This document shows positions 21,314-29,691 of a DNA stretch of 64,000 nucleotides, piece after piece (positions within the stretch are counted from its first letter, which is position 1; every line of letters begins with the position of its first letter). This stretch comes from RPQJ01 sp963712815 (GTDB taxonomy: Bacteria > Pseudomonadota > Gammaproteobacteria > Steroidobacterales > Steroidobacteraceae). Where the stretch lies: assembly GCA_963712815.1 (NCBI GenBank), contig CAVQJL010000012.1, positions 558,001 to 622,000 on the forward strand, written 5' to 3'. Under the pieces are notes generated by a model, which saw nothing but the letters and a program-made list of their open reading frames with translations, had not been told where the DNA came from and made no database searches. Made by a program: the position numbers and the translations under genes.

Positions 21314-21341
21314 AATGCCCGCGACGCAAGTTGCGGGCATT
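21314..21341. repeat. Hairpin at the left end of IS copy 1
   Basis: AATGCCCGC and GCGGGCATT pair across a ten-base loop, followed by TTTC. The same hairpin starts copy 2 (around 31113-31142), there with extra inner pairs AAC/GTT. Conserved in both copies despite their divergence, it probably blocks read-through transcription into the transposase, or masks its ribosome binding site. Confidence 0.6.
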
Positions 21342-21347
21342 TTCATT

Positions 21348-22765
21348 ATGAGATTTGTGCGCGGGGACAGTCGGGATCAGGGAACGCTGTTCCCGGTGTC
21401 GCTCGATGAGCTGGTGCCCATGGATCATGTGTGCCGGGTGATCGATGCGTTCGTCGAGTCGCTGGATTTGGCGGAACTGGGATTTGGCAAGGCCCGGCCC
21501 GCCGGCACGGGTCGCCCGCCCTACGACCCGGCGGACCTGTTGGAGCTGTATCTGTACGGGTATCTGCACCAGGTGCGTTCCTCGCGGCGTCTGGAACGCG
21601 AGTGTCAGCGCAACGTCGAGTTGATGTGGCTGCTCAACCGGCTGGCCCCGGATCACAAGACGATCGCCGAGTTCCGGCGCGGTGAGGGAGCGGCGGTGCG
21701 CGCCGTGGCGGCGGCGTTCGTGCGCTTCTGTCGCGGCCAGGGGCTGATCCGGGGCGAGTGGCTGGCGATCGATGGCTCGAAGTTCGAGGCCGTGGCGAGC
21801 CGCAAGGCGGTGCTGAGCCGCGAGCGGTTGCTGAAGGAGCAGGCGGCGCTCGATCGCCGGGTTGCGGAGTATCTGCAGCGGCTCGACGAGGCCGACGGCA
21901 CGGAGAGCGAGTCACCGATCGATGCTGGCGCCGTTCGCGAGGCGCTGGCGGTTCTGCAACAGAAGCAGGCGCAGACGACCCGCGGCCTGAGCCGACTGGA
22001 GGCGCTCGGCGCCACGCAATGGGTCGCGAGCGAGCCGGACGCCAAGCAGATGAAGGGCCGTGGTCCGGCCTATAACGTTCAGACGGTGGTCGACGCCGAG
22101 CATGCGCTGATCGTGGCGCATGAGGTGACGGCCGAGGCCACCGACAACACCTCGCTGCAGCCGATGGCGGAGGCAGCGCGAGATGCGCTCGGGACAGCGG
22201 CACTGAAGATCGTGGCGGTCGCGGGCTACTCGAACGGCGCACAAGCCGAGGCTTTGGAAGCGCAAGGCATCGTGCTGCACATCCCGGCCAACCGTGCGGT
22301 CAACAACCAAGGCGAGGGCGCGTTCTTCGACCGCACGGCCTTCACCTACGATGCAGCCAGCGACACGCTACGTTGTCCGGACGGCAAGACGCTGCGGCGC
22401 AAGCAGCTGCAACGGGGTAAGCATCGTGTGACCTATGCGGCTCAGGCGCGCGACTGCGCGGCCTGCCCGCTGCAGGCGCGCTGCACGCAGCAGTCACGAC
22501 GCCTGGTCACTCGCCACCTCCACGAAGCGGCGCTGCAGCGCATGCAGGAACGAGCCACACCCGAGGCGATGAGGCTGCGCCGCTGCATCGTCGAGCATCC
22601 CTTCGCCAGTCTGAAGTACCGGATCTTCGAGAAACCGCGGTTCCTGTTGCGCGGTCGATGGGGTGCTGGGACGGAGATGAGCCTGCGACGCTGGTATGGA
22701 ACCTGAAGCGGACCATGAAGGTGCTGGGGAACACGATCTTGGTCGAGCGCCCCGCAATCGCCTGA
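21348..22765 (+). pseudogene. IS1182-family transposase, frameshifted near the 3' end
   Basis: The DDE transposase begins MRFVRGDSRDQGTLFPVSLD, the family's usual start; an in-frame ATG 42 bp upstream lies inside the hairpin and is unlikely. DUF772-type N-terminal domain (YDPADLLELYLYGYLHQVRS; NRLAPDHKTIAEFRR), then IRGEWLAIDGSKFEAVASRK with a catalytic Asp, and a Cys-rich segment (CAACPLQARC). At about 22685 one G is missing compared with copy 2, so the frame stops at 22704-22706. With the base restored it continues as MSLATLVWNLKR to a stop at 22763-22765. Confidence 0.85.
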
Positions 22766-22802
22766 GAAGACCGGCGGTGCGGCCACTCGACCCCCAAAAA
22801 CT

Positions 22803-22832
22803 AAGGACGCCCCGCAAGCGGGGCGTCCTTTT
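22803..22832 (+). terminator. Rho-independent terminator inside IS copy 1
   Basis: A perfect 13-bp stem (AAGGACGCCCCGC / GCGGGGCGTCCTT) with a two-base loop, followed by TT. It lies 37 bp after the restored transposase stop and is conserved in copy 2. Confidence 0.8.
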
Positions 22833-22904
22833 ATCCTTGCCTCACAATCCGTTTTGACACGGACTGCAAGGCCGGGGTCCGCGTTCCGCGCGAGGCTGTC
22901 GAAT

Positions 22905-23549
22905 TCAGCGCGGCTTGCGACGGCGCGCAATTCCGAGGCCGACGAGCCCGAGGCCCAGCAGCGCGAGCGAGCCCGGCTCCGGAACGATGCCCGGGACGTC
23001 CGAGCCGAAGGTGATGTCGTCGAACCCGATGAAATTGGCCGCGCCACCGAAATCGATCGAGCGGGCGGTGCCGTCGAACTTGACGCCCACCGCCTTCCAG
23101 TTGCAGTAAGCGCCCGTCGGGTCGCCGACGCAGCCGTCCTCGAACTGGGCCACGAGATCCAGGCTGGCGAGCAGGCCGCCGGTGGCATTGAGCCCGTCGT
23201 ACACGCGCACGATGCCCGCCTCGGCCGCCGAATAGAAGAACGAGAACCCGGTCGAGAAGCCGGCGGCGACATTGAGGATCGCCTCGTCCGCCTCCAGGAA
23301 GAACATGACGGTGCTGGGAGAAGGCTCGTTGGCGAAATTGCCGTTGCCGCCCGCATCCGAATCCACGAGCGCCAGCGTCTCCGGCGAGAAGCTGACTCCG
23401 TAGTCCGGCCCGCCGCCACCGTTGTAGAACTCGCCGACGGCGTTGAGGTCGCCGACGCCTTCGAACGTCAGGACGATGACCGCCGCGGACGCGACCATGG
23501 GCGCCGACAGCGAGGCGAAGGCAACGAGACCAAGCAACGACTTCTTCAT
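22905..23549 (-). CDS. PEP-CTERM exported protein 1
   Basis: 214 residues. Signal peptide LLGLVAFASLSAPMVASAA, a beta-rich body (YGVSFSPETLALVDSDAGG; FSTGFSFFYSAAEAGIVRVY) and a classical PEP-CTERM tail: VPEPGSLALLGLGLVGLGIA followed by RRRKPR. The tail is recognised and cut by an exosortase, with later surface attachment or release, usually together with exopolysaccharide. No exosortase is in the window. The ATG at 23549 follows AGGAAG. A good sigma-54 promoter lies 100 bp upstream. Its terminator seems to have been split by IS copy 1, whose edge is 27 bp behind the stop. Confidence 0.9.
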   Translation of the reverse strand: MKKSLLGLVAFASLSAPMVASAAVIVLTFEGVGDLNAVGEFYNGGGGPDYGVSFSPETLALVDSDAGGNGNFANEPSPSTVMFFLEADEAILNVAAGFSTGFSFFYSAAEAGIVRVYDGLNATGGLLASLDLVAQFEDGCVGDPTGAYCNWKAVGVKFDGTARSIDFGGAANFIGFDDITFGSDVPGIVPEPGSLALLGLGLVGLGIARRRKPR

Positions 23550-23648
23550 AGTGCTTCCTATGTGACCACGCGTGTGGAGCGTCCGATGGTGGCGGACTCT
23601 CGGGCTGCCGCTTGCGGCGCGGCATTCGGACTTCCCGGTCGGGGGAGA

Positions 23649-23665
23649 AGCAAGATTCCTGCCAA
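23649..23665 (-). promoter_or_regulatory. Sigma-54 (-24/-12) promoter
   Basis: Read on the minus strand, TTGGCAGGAATCTTGCT matches the consensus YTGGCACG-N4-TTGCW at all but one position, with the required GG-N10-GC spacing. It lies about 100 bp before the start of PEP-CTERM protein 1. In Zoogloea and relatives, PEP-CTERM genes are driven by RpoN together with the PrsK/PrsR pair, so both site and position make sense. Confidence 0.7.
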
Positions 23666-23765
23666 GCCCGGTTTTTTTCGTTAAATCATTCGGTTGGTTC
23701 CGATAAACAGGGCCGGCATGATTCAATCTGTAAGAAATTCCGACACTGACCCGCGTTCGTCCGAG

Positions 23766-23960
23766 TCAGCACGCCGCGCCTGACACCCGCAGCGACTGTC
23801 CGTCATCATCGATGCCCTGAGCACACTGCGCACACGTCGCACGGGCCTGCAGGTGCTTGCCGCCGCCGACCCTTCGTCCTGTTCTTCCCGATGGCGCCAC
23901 GATTTCGACCTTGAGGTCGTAGAGCTCGAATGCGCGTTCGTCGTGGGAGTGGTTGGTCAT
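23766..23960 (-). CDS. Possible small protein or gene remnant
   Basis: 64 residues from the ATG at 23960. The opening ERAFELYDLKVEIVAP is protein-like and resembles the start of TIGR04076-type small proteins. The rest (GRRVGGGKHLQARATCAQCA) does not continue that family, as if the frame or a segment were lost. A CAQC pair is present. It may be a truncated gene rather than a functional one. Confidence 0.3.
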   Translation of the reverse strand: MTNHSHDERAFELYDLKVEIVAPSGRTGRRVGGGKHLQARATCAQCAQGIDDDGQSLRVSGAAC

Positions 23961-24058
23961 CGCGCGAGCCCACTGCAGGTGATCGAGGAGTTTCCCCACG
24001 CGTTGTCAATCGGAATCAGCGACGAGCGCAACGGTGCGAAGGCGCGTAAAAGGGAAGA

Positions 24059-24253
24059 ATGATTCCGACCCAACTGCCGACCGACCTCACCACGGCGCTC
24101 CGATCGTACCTGGAAGCCTTCGGTCATCCCGTGCCCGCCGAGGTCATCGAGATGTACGCCACTCGTTCCGGGCCGTTGCTGCTGGAGATCCGGCAGGCGA
24201 TCGCGCTGCAGCGTCCCGTGAAGGCGTGGCTCGAGCGCTCGCGGGGCGCATAG
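24059..24253 (+). CDS. Small hypothetical protein
   Basis: 64 residues, MIPTQLPTDLTTALRSYLEA followed by FGHPVPAEVIEMYATRSGPL and LLEIRQAIALQRPVKAWLER. No cysteine, signal or membrane segment; it should fold as two or three helices. It reads like a conserved small protein but I know no function. It stands alone on the plus strand, convergent with the secreted-protein gene beyond the 24.3-kb terminator. Confidence 0.6.
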   Translation: MIPTQLPTDLTTALRSYLEAFGHPVPAEVIEMYATRSGPLLLEIRQAIALQRPVKAWLERSRGA

Positions 24254-24301
24254 ACCGACGCCGCGCCGGCGCGGCGCACGTCACTCGTGGGTCGAAGGAA
24301 A

Positions 24302-24331
24302 AATCCCATGGGCCGGTGGGCCCATGGGATT
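24302..24331 (-). terminator. Rho-independent terminator
   Basis: AATCCCATGGGCC / GGCCCATGGGATT form a perfect 13-bp stem with a GGTG loop. The minus strand continues with TTTCC, so it ends the secreted-protein gene that stops at 24410. A weaker effect on the plus strand is possible. Confidence 0.8.
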
Positions 24332-24409
24332 GAGGTTCAGAGCTGAAGCCCTGTGCCGGAGACAGGGCCCAAGGGCGCGTGACTCCTCTCGATCCGGCCG
24401 GTCAGTCGG

Positions 24410-25147
24410 TCACGGGTGCAGGGACATGGCGCCATTGACGACCTTGTGTCGCGGCTTCACGGTGACGTGATACGTGACGTCGATCGCGAAGCCACTGCCA
24501 TCGTTGAACCCGCCGGCGAAGCGGATCGTGTGCTGCCCGACGGACAGCGGCGGCACCAGCGCCCAGTAGCCGTCGGCCAGGCACTCGCGGGGCACCGGGT
24601 CCAGCGGAACGCCGAAGATGTTGTCGTCTGCCGGAACCATGCACATGGCGACCGGACTGGCGGCGCGCAGCGAGTAGACGTTCGGGACACTCCTCCCGTC
24701 GATCTCCACGACGAGACCGCCGGCCGTGTCCACCAGCCCTCCGAGCAGTGCACGCACATAGGCCTCGAAATCATCCGACCAGGGCGGATCACCATACTCC
24801 GGCGTGTTGATCCAGAAGTAGTTCACGATCGGAAAGAACACGGCCGTGCCGGTAGGTACGGTAACCGTGCGGGTCGCCGACCCGCCCGTCGTGCCGACGA
24901 GGTACCAAACCTTGCCGCCCTGCCCCATCGCGGCAAACGAGCCATCGCCGTCGAACAACGGATTGGTCGAGGCCGGGATCGCAGAAACCCACACCAGCCA
25001 GTCCGCCGCCAGTTCGTCGTAACCCTTTCCGAACGCTTTGGAATTCGGCGGCAGCACGCCCGGCGCTGCCTGGGCGAGGCCGACCACCACTCCGAACGTC
25101 AAAGCAAGCAGGCTCGACAGCAGAAACCTGGACGATTTGATGTTCAT
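24410..25147 (-). CDS. Secreted protein of unknown function
   Basis: 245 residues. Signal peptide LLSSLLALTFGVVVGLAQAA, then a mature domain with LPPNSKAFGKGYDELAADWL, TVTVPTGTAVFFPIVNYFWI and VGQHTIRFAGGFNDGSGFAI. Similar secreted proteins of this size occur in many environmental bacteria without assigned function. No PEP-CTERM tail and no lipobox. The ATG at 25147 is favoured by the signal peptide and by an AAGGTAAAAG upstream. It ends 79 bp before a strong terminator. Confidence 0.7.
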   Translation of the reverse strand: MNIKSSRFLLSSLLALTFGVVVGLAQAAPGVLPPNSKAFGKGYDELAADWLVWVSAIPASTNPLFDGDGSFAAMGQGGKVWYLVGTTGGSATRTVTVPTGTAVFFPIVNYFWINTPEYGDPPWSDDFEAYVRALLGGLVDTAGGLVVEIDGRSVPNVYSLRAASPVAMCMVPADDNIFGVPLDPVPRECLADGYWALVPPLSVGQHTIRFAGGFNDGSGFAIDVTYHVTVKPRHKVVNGAMSLHP

Positions 25148-25588
25148 GACTTTTACCTTCCTGATGTACGCCGCTTGAAGCGCCGCGATGTGGTGTCGCG
25201 GCATTCCGCCACACCGAACGGCCCGACAGCATCACGAGGGCGTCGCCGGCGCAGACGACTGCGCGGCAAGGAACGGCACCCCGTCGGGTGCGTCCCGCGA
25301 ATCTCACACTCGGGTAAATTGCCGGCAGCGCGCAGTCGGCCTGCCTTGCCCGGCAGACCGCTCGTCCCGCAGAAAATCCCTTCCGCACGACGCCCCCTGA
25401 CCCGGTGCCTTCTTGGTCACAGTCCCGGCACCTTGGATCGAATGCGGCGCCTTTCCGCGACCGCCTGTCAATGCGGTTTTCCGAGGGCCCAGCGCTCGCA
25501 GAGACCGGGTCCACGTGTATCGGCAGCCCCCTGCTGCGATGCGCGGCGCCTGCCGCTGCGATCCGTCCTCGCCGAGCCGGCCGACGCC
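25148..25588. other. Intergenic region without a recognised gene
   Basis: 440 bp between the SulP gene and the secreted-protein gene on the same strand. Only short incidental reading frames are seen. It should contain the promoter of the secreted-protein gene; no clear sigma-70 or sigma-54 site was found. Confidence 0.5.
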
Positions 25589-27382
25589 TCAGCCAGCCGA
25601 CCCGTCCTCCTGACCGGGCAGGCCAGCGCCGGCGGCTGCATCCGCCTCGGCGCGATACGTGACCTCAGCCTGCCGCAGCGTCGGAAAGAAGCGGATGCCG
25701 GCCAGCACGCCGCTCAGGTCGCGGCGGGCGGCGCGATCGGCCCACTCCGCGTCCCGTCCCGCCGCCGCCACCACGATTCCGCGCGCCCGCAGCGATTCGA
25801 ACTCGTCGCGCAACGCGAACAGGCCCGTGGCGTCGATCATGCTGACCGGCAGCAGGTCGATCACGAACCAGCGGATGTCGGGGCCGGCCTCGGCCGCGGC
25901 CCTGCGCACGGCCTTCTTGAAGTGCGGGGCGCTGAAAAACACGATCGGCCCGTTGTAACGAAACATCAGCAGCCCGGCCGGTGAGGTGGCGTCCGGGTGG
26001 CGCTCGACCGGCTGGAAGCCGGCATGTCCCGCGAGCTCGCCCAGGATCTCGACCGTGGGCCTTGCCGTCAGCCGCACGAAGCGCAGCAGGGCGAGCACGA
26101 CCACGAGCAGGATCGCCTGGATCGCGCCGAACAGCAGCACGCCCACGGTCGCGATGATCGCGAGCCAGAACTCCTGCGGCTCGATGCGGTGGATGGCCCG
26201 CAGATCTTTCCAGTTGACGAGCGAAAGACCGGTGACGATCAGGATCGCCGCGAGCGACACCGTCGGCACGAAGCGCAGCGGCGCCGTGAGGAACAGCAGC
26301 ACGACTGCGACGATGCCCGCCGACACCAGGCCCGCCACCTGCGTGCGGCCGCCGGCTGACTCGGCAACCGCGGTGCGCGGCCCGGAGCCCGTGACCACGA
26401 AGCTCTGCGAAATCGCCGCGGCGAGGTTGGCGGCACCGAGCGCCGCGATCTCACGGTCGGGATCGACGTCGTAACGGTTCTTGTCCGCAAAGCTCCGCGC
26501 TACCAGCATCATGCTCGAGAAGCTCACCAGCGCCAGGCCCGCCGCCTCCGCGAGCAGCACCGGCATCACATTGAGCGGAACTGTCGGGATCGAAAGCTCC
26601 GGCAGCCCGCCCGGCACGACGCCGATCATCGCGACCCCGGCGCGCTCGAGCCGGAAAATCTGCGCCACCAGCGCTGCGACCGCCATCGCCACCAATGCCG
26701 CCGGGACGCGCGGCAGGTACCGCTGCGCCGCGAGCAGTGCCGACAGCGACAGCAACCCAACGCCCAACGTCGGCAGATGCGTCCGCGACAGGCTGACGAG
26801 GAACTCGTAGACGCGCGGGAAGAAGCCGGTCGATTCGAGCGAGATCCCGAACAGCGGCCCCATCTGGCCCAGGACGATGCTGAGCGACAATCCGTTCATG
26901 AAGCCGACGAGGATCGGCTTGGAAAGAAAATCCGCAATTGCCCCGAGCCGCAGGAAGCTCGCGCCGATGCACATCAGGCCGACCAGCAAAGTCAGCATCA
27001 TCGTCATCGCCAGGTACTGCGAGGGGTCGCCACCCGCCAGCGGCGCGATCGCCGAGGCGACCAGGGCCGCGGCCGCGGCCGACGCGCCGACGATGAGCTG
27101 CGGCGAGGTGCCGAACAGCGCGTAGGCGAGTATCGGCAGGAGGCTCGCGTACAGGCCCGTCGCAGGCGGCAGGCCCGCGAGTTGCGCGTTCGCGATGCCC
27201 ACCGGGACGGTGACTGCGGCCACGGCGATGCCGGCCCTCAGGTCGTGCGGGAGGTCGTCCCGTCGGTAAGCAAGCAGCCGTAGGAGCCCGGGCGCGACGC
27301 GCACCAGGCCCGCAGGCAGACTCGCGAAACTCGAATTAGTGCGATGGATGATCGGGTCCCGGCGACGCACTCGAAGCTGCAT
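25589..27382 (-). CDS. SulP-family anion transporter with STAS domain
   Basis: 597 residues from the ATG at 27382. Around 11-14 membrane helices follow the SulP pattern, beginning DDLPHDLRAGIAVAAVTVPV and including the family motif AGLPPATGLYASLLPILAYA. A C-terminal cytoplasmic STAS domain starts near residue 470 (GLLMFRYNGPIVFFSAPHFK; WFVIDLLPVSMIDATGLFAL). SulP carriers move sulfate, bicarbonate or C4-dicarboxylates; the substrate cannot be read from sequence. The frame is open a further 525 bp upstream, but that part looks like non-coding GC-rich sequence, so I place the start near the conserved domain. The start remains uncertain by several residues. Confidence 0.88.
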   Translation of the reverse strand: MQLRVRRRDPIIHRTNSSFASLPAGLVRVAPGLLRLLAYRRDDLPHDLRAGIAVAAVTVPVGIANAQLAGLPPATGLYASLLPILAYALFGTSPQLIVGASAAAAALVASAIAPLAGGDPSQYLAMTMMLTLLVGLMCIGASFLRLGAIADFLSKPILVGFMNGLSLSIVLGQMGPLFGISLESTGFFPRVYEFLVSLSRTHLPTLGVGLLSLSALLAAQRYLPRVPAALVAMAVAALVAQIFRLERAGVAMIGVVPGGLPELSIPTVPLNVMPVLLAEAAGLALVSFSSMMLVARSFADKNRYDVDPDREIAALGAANLAAAISQSFVVTGSGPRTAVAESAGGRTQVAGLVSAGIVAVVLLFLTAPLRFVPTVSLAAILIVTGLSLVNWKDLRAIHRIEPQEFWLAIIATVGVLLFGAIQAILLVVVLALLRFVRLTARPTVEILGELAGHAGFQPVERHPDATSPAGLLMFRYNGPIVFFSAPHFKKAVRRAAAEAGPDIRWFVIDLLPVSMIDATGLFALRDEFESLRARGIVVAAAGRDAEWADRAARRDLSGVLAGIRFFPTLRQAEVTYRAEADAAAGAGLPGQEDGSAG

Positions 27383-27833
27383 TCTGCCTTGCGACCCGCC
27401 ATGCCGCCACGCGAGGCTCGCTCTGCCTGTCCTGCTCCGCGACGGGCCGGCTCCATGGAATTCTCCGCGTAACCGCAGTGCCAGCCCTGCAGCTGCCCCT
27501 CCGTCGGCGGAACGCGTTCTGCGGACCGAGCGTGGTGCCGTTCTTGCCGGCATCGCCGGACCAGCCCGTGCGGACGTGCTCGTCGCCGAACAGCGGTTGC
27601 GTCGGGTAGTGACGTCCGGCGCAGGGCGAGTAGCACGGCGCCTTGTGAAACTTCGGGGTATCCGCCCGTCGATATGCCGGCGACGGAGTAATCCGCTGGG
27701 CGCTCGCTGCGCCCCGGCACGCGAGCGCGTCGCCGGCGACGCAGCCCGGGCGCCATGGCCAAGCCGGCCGCCCGCCGCGGCGCTATCCTTGCGCCTCCTG
27801 CGTCCAGGGCGACGCGCGACCGAAGGAATTTCC
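27383..27833. other. Divergent intergenic region, no recognised gene
   Basis: 451 bp between the SulP start (minus) and the outer-membrane protein start (plus). Several frames stay open on both strands because of high GC, but none shows a conserved motif. It must hold both promoters. Confidence 0.5.
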
Positions 27834-28823
27834 GTGGCAACTGTGCACTCGATCATCGTGGCCGGAATGCTCGGCATCGCGATCGGCGGCAGCGCGCTCC
27901 GACGCACCGTGCACCTTCATCCATGGCGGCGAGCGCTGCTGCTGGTCGGCCTGGCGCTGTCGCCGGCGACGTTACTGGCCCAGGAACTCGAGGCGCGCGC
28001 CTATGCACCGAATCCCGTCGGAGCGCGCTTCGCAGTGGTCTCCTACGCGCACTCCGAAGGCGACATGCTCCTGCAGGGCTCCTCGCCGATCGAGGACTTC
28101 GAGATCCGGGCCGACACCTTGGCGCTGGGGCTGGGGGGCACCTTTGCAGTCGGTGATCGCCTCGGGAGTCTTGCGCTCGTACTGCCGCTGGTGGACGGCA
28201 CAGCGACCGGGCAACTCAACGGCATTCCCGAGCGTGTCGACCGCGCCGGGGCGGCAGACGCACGCCTGCGGCTCGGCGTCAGCTTGCTGCCGGACACGGC
28301 AGTCGACCTGCAGGCCTTCAGCCGCGACCCACCCGACCGCACGCTGGCCGCGAGCGTGATGCTGATCGTGCCCACCGGTGAATACTTCGAAGACAAGCTC
28401 ATCAACATCGGCACCAACCGCTGGGCCTTCAAGACCGAGCTCGGCGGGTTTCGTCGCCTGGGTCGCTGGGCCGTGGACGGCTCGGCCGGCGTCTGGGTCT
28501 TCGCCGACAACGACGACTACCTCGGCGACCAGAATCGCGCCCAGGAGCCGATCGGCACGCTTCAGGCGAACGTGAGCTACACCTTTGCGCCGCGCCTCTG
28601 GCTGGGGTTCGGCGCAACCTGGTACAGCGGCGGCGAAGTCGAGATCGAAGGCGTCGCGCAACGCAATCGCCAGAGCAACAGCCGCGCGGGCGTGACCCTT
28701 GCCCTCCCGCTGGGAGAACGGCAGTCGCTCAAGCTCGCCTGCAGCACCGGGGTGACGGCGCGCTTCGGCGGCGACCTCGACACCTGCGGCCTCACCTGGC
28801 AGATCCTCTGGTTCCGCCGCTGA
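27834..28823 (+). CDS. Outer-membrane channel-like protein (MetA-pathway/phenol-degradation type)
   Basis: 329 residues. After an unusually long N-terminal region, the signal segment RALLLVGLALSPATLLAQEL precedes a body of amphipathic beta strands (ARFAVVSYAHSEGDMLLQG; RTLAASVMLIVPTGEYFED; FKTELGGFRRLGRWAVDGSA), ending QILWFRR with the aromatic-rich C-terminus expected for a beta barrel. This matches the Pfam group annotated as putative outer membrane protein of the MetA phenol pathway, often simply called transporter. The substrate is unknown. Start GTG at 27834 has AAGGAATT seven bases upstream; an ATG at 27867 is possible. Confidence 0.7.
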   Translation: MATVHSIIVAGMLGIAIGGSALRRTVHLHPWRRALLLVGLALSPATLLAQELEARAYAPNPVGARFAVVSYAHSEGDMLLQGSSPIEDFEIRADTLALGLGGTFAVGDRLGSLALVLPLVDGTATGQLNGIPERVDRAGAADARLRLGVSLLPDTAVDLQAFSRDPPDRTLAASVMLIVPTGEYFEDKLINIGTNRWAFKTELGGFRRLGRWAVDGSAGVWVFADNDDYLGDQNRAQEPIGTLQANVSYTFAPRLWLGFGATWYSGGEVEIEGVAQRNRQSNSRAGVTLALPLGERQSLKLACSTGVTARFGGDLDTCGLTWQILWFRR

Positions 28824-28867
28824 CGGGCTGAATTGCAGGACTTGCCAGGCGCGCCGGGTGCGAGTTC

Positions 28868-29443
28868 CTACTTCGCGGGCTCGACACTCACCGCCAGCGC
28901 CTCGGTGAAGCTGAGCACGACGGTGTCGCCCTTCTTGAGCTGCTTGATGAACTCCCTGCCTTGCGGGGTCTCAACCGTAATCGACCGCACCAGGCCGTCG
29001 GAGCCGGAGAACGTGACCAGATTGGTGCGCGTATCCACCGAGTGGATCGTCACCGGAACATTGGTGGTCGCCGACGCCCGGGCCGACGGGCGCTGCCCGA
29101 GGCGGGCACGGTCGGTGTCGATGTCGATGCTGACGGGCTGACCAGCAGCGTCGTTGCTGATCCTGGCACCGATCGCCTCGCGATAACGCACGACCACGAG
29201 GTCACCCTGCCGAACCTGCACGAGGTTCTGAACTTCCGGACCGATCTCGAGTGTCACGAGATCACCGGATTCGGTCTTGATCGTCATCAACCGGTTCAGG
29301 ATGTCGACCGACTCCACGGTGGCGGACGCCTCGATGGTGTCCTCGATGGTCTCCATCGGGCTGGGCGGCGAAGACGACTGGCATGCCGCCAACGCAAAGA
29401 TCGCAAACACGGCTCCGGCCACGGCAAGCAGACTATTTCTCAT
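28868..29443 (-). CDS. Lipoprotein of unknown function
   Basis: 191 residues. Lipobox FALAACQSS sets Cys21 as the lipidated residue. The mature protein looks like two repeats of a small beta domain: VESVDILNRLMTIKTESGDL with LVQVRQGDLVVVRYREAI, and IHSVDTRTNLVTFSGSDGL with IKQLKKGDTVVLSFTEAL. The duplicated pattern (V.S.D...N..T......G...F...KGD.V...) suggests an internal duplication. Function unknown. It is convergent with the outer-membrane protein gene. Confidence 0.72.
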   Translation of the reverse strand: MRNSLLAVAGAVFAIFALAACQSSSPPSPMETIEDTIEASATVESVDILNRLMTIKTESGDLVTLEIGPEVQNLVQVRQGDLVVVRYREAIGARISNDAAGQPVSIDIDTDRARLGQRPSARASATTNVPVTIHSVDTRTNLVTFSGSDGLVRSITVETPQGREFIKQLKKGDTVVLSFTEALAVSVEPAK

Positions 29444-29627
29444 CGCTGTGATCTCTCTCGACGAAAGGGGATGGACTGAAACGGGCGAATCAGACCGGGA
29501 TCATACCGGAGCGTGCGGCTGGCGTGACACCACTCCCAGGGGCTGCCGTGCCTGCGGCGTGAACACGCAGAAACAAGAAGCCCGGCACTCCAGTCCGTGT
29601 CAAAACGGGCAGTCAGGCAAGGGTAAC

Positions 29628-29653
29628 AAGGACGCCCCGCTCTGCGGGGCGTT
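29628..29653 (-). terminator. Terminal hairpin of IS copy 2
   Basis: A GGACGCCCCGC / GCGGGGCGTT stem with a TCT loop, homologous to the terminator in copy 1. The transposase frame as it stands reads right through it, which supports a frameshift upstream. Confidence 0.6.
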
Positions 29654-29691
29654 CTCTTTTCGGGGTCCGAACGGTCGAAGGGCGGTGAGTC

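Larger units (their letters stand above)
21265..22870 (+). mobile_element. IS1182-family insertion sequence, copy 1
   Basis: About 1606 bp. The ends are related: AGCCTGTGTAAAAAC on the left and, reading inward, AGTCCGTGTCAAAACGG on the right. Inside are a leading hairpin, one transposase gene (frameshifted near its end) and a terminal hairpin. It is flanked by ACCCCGGC (21257-21264) and GCCGGGGT (22871-22878), which are complementary to each other and look like the two halves of a terminator stem split by the insertion. The second copy at 29587-31193 has the opposite orientation and nearly the same length. Confidence 0.8.

Noticed and set aside
27383..27907. N-terminal extension of the SulP gene
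   Set aside because: No SulP similarity, repetitive Arg/Ala/Ser sequence and it would overlap the divergent promoter and the GTG of the next gene.
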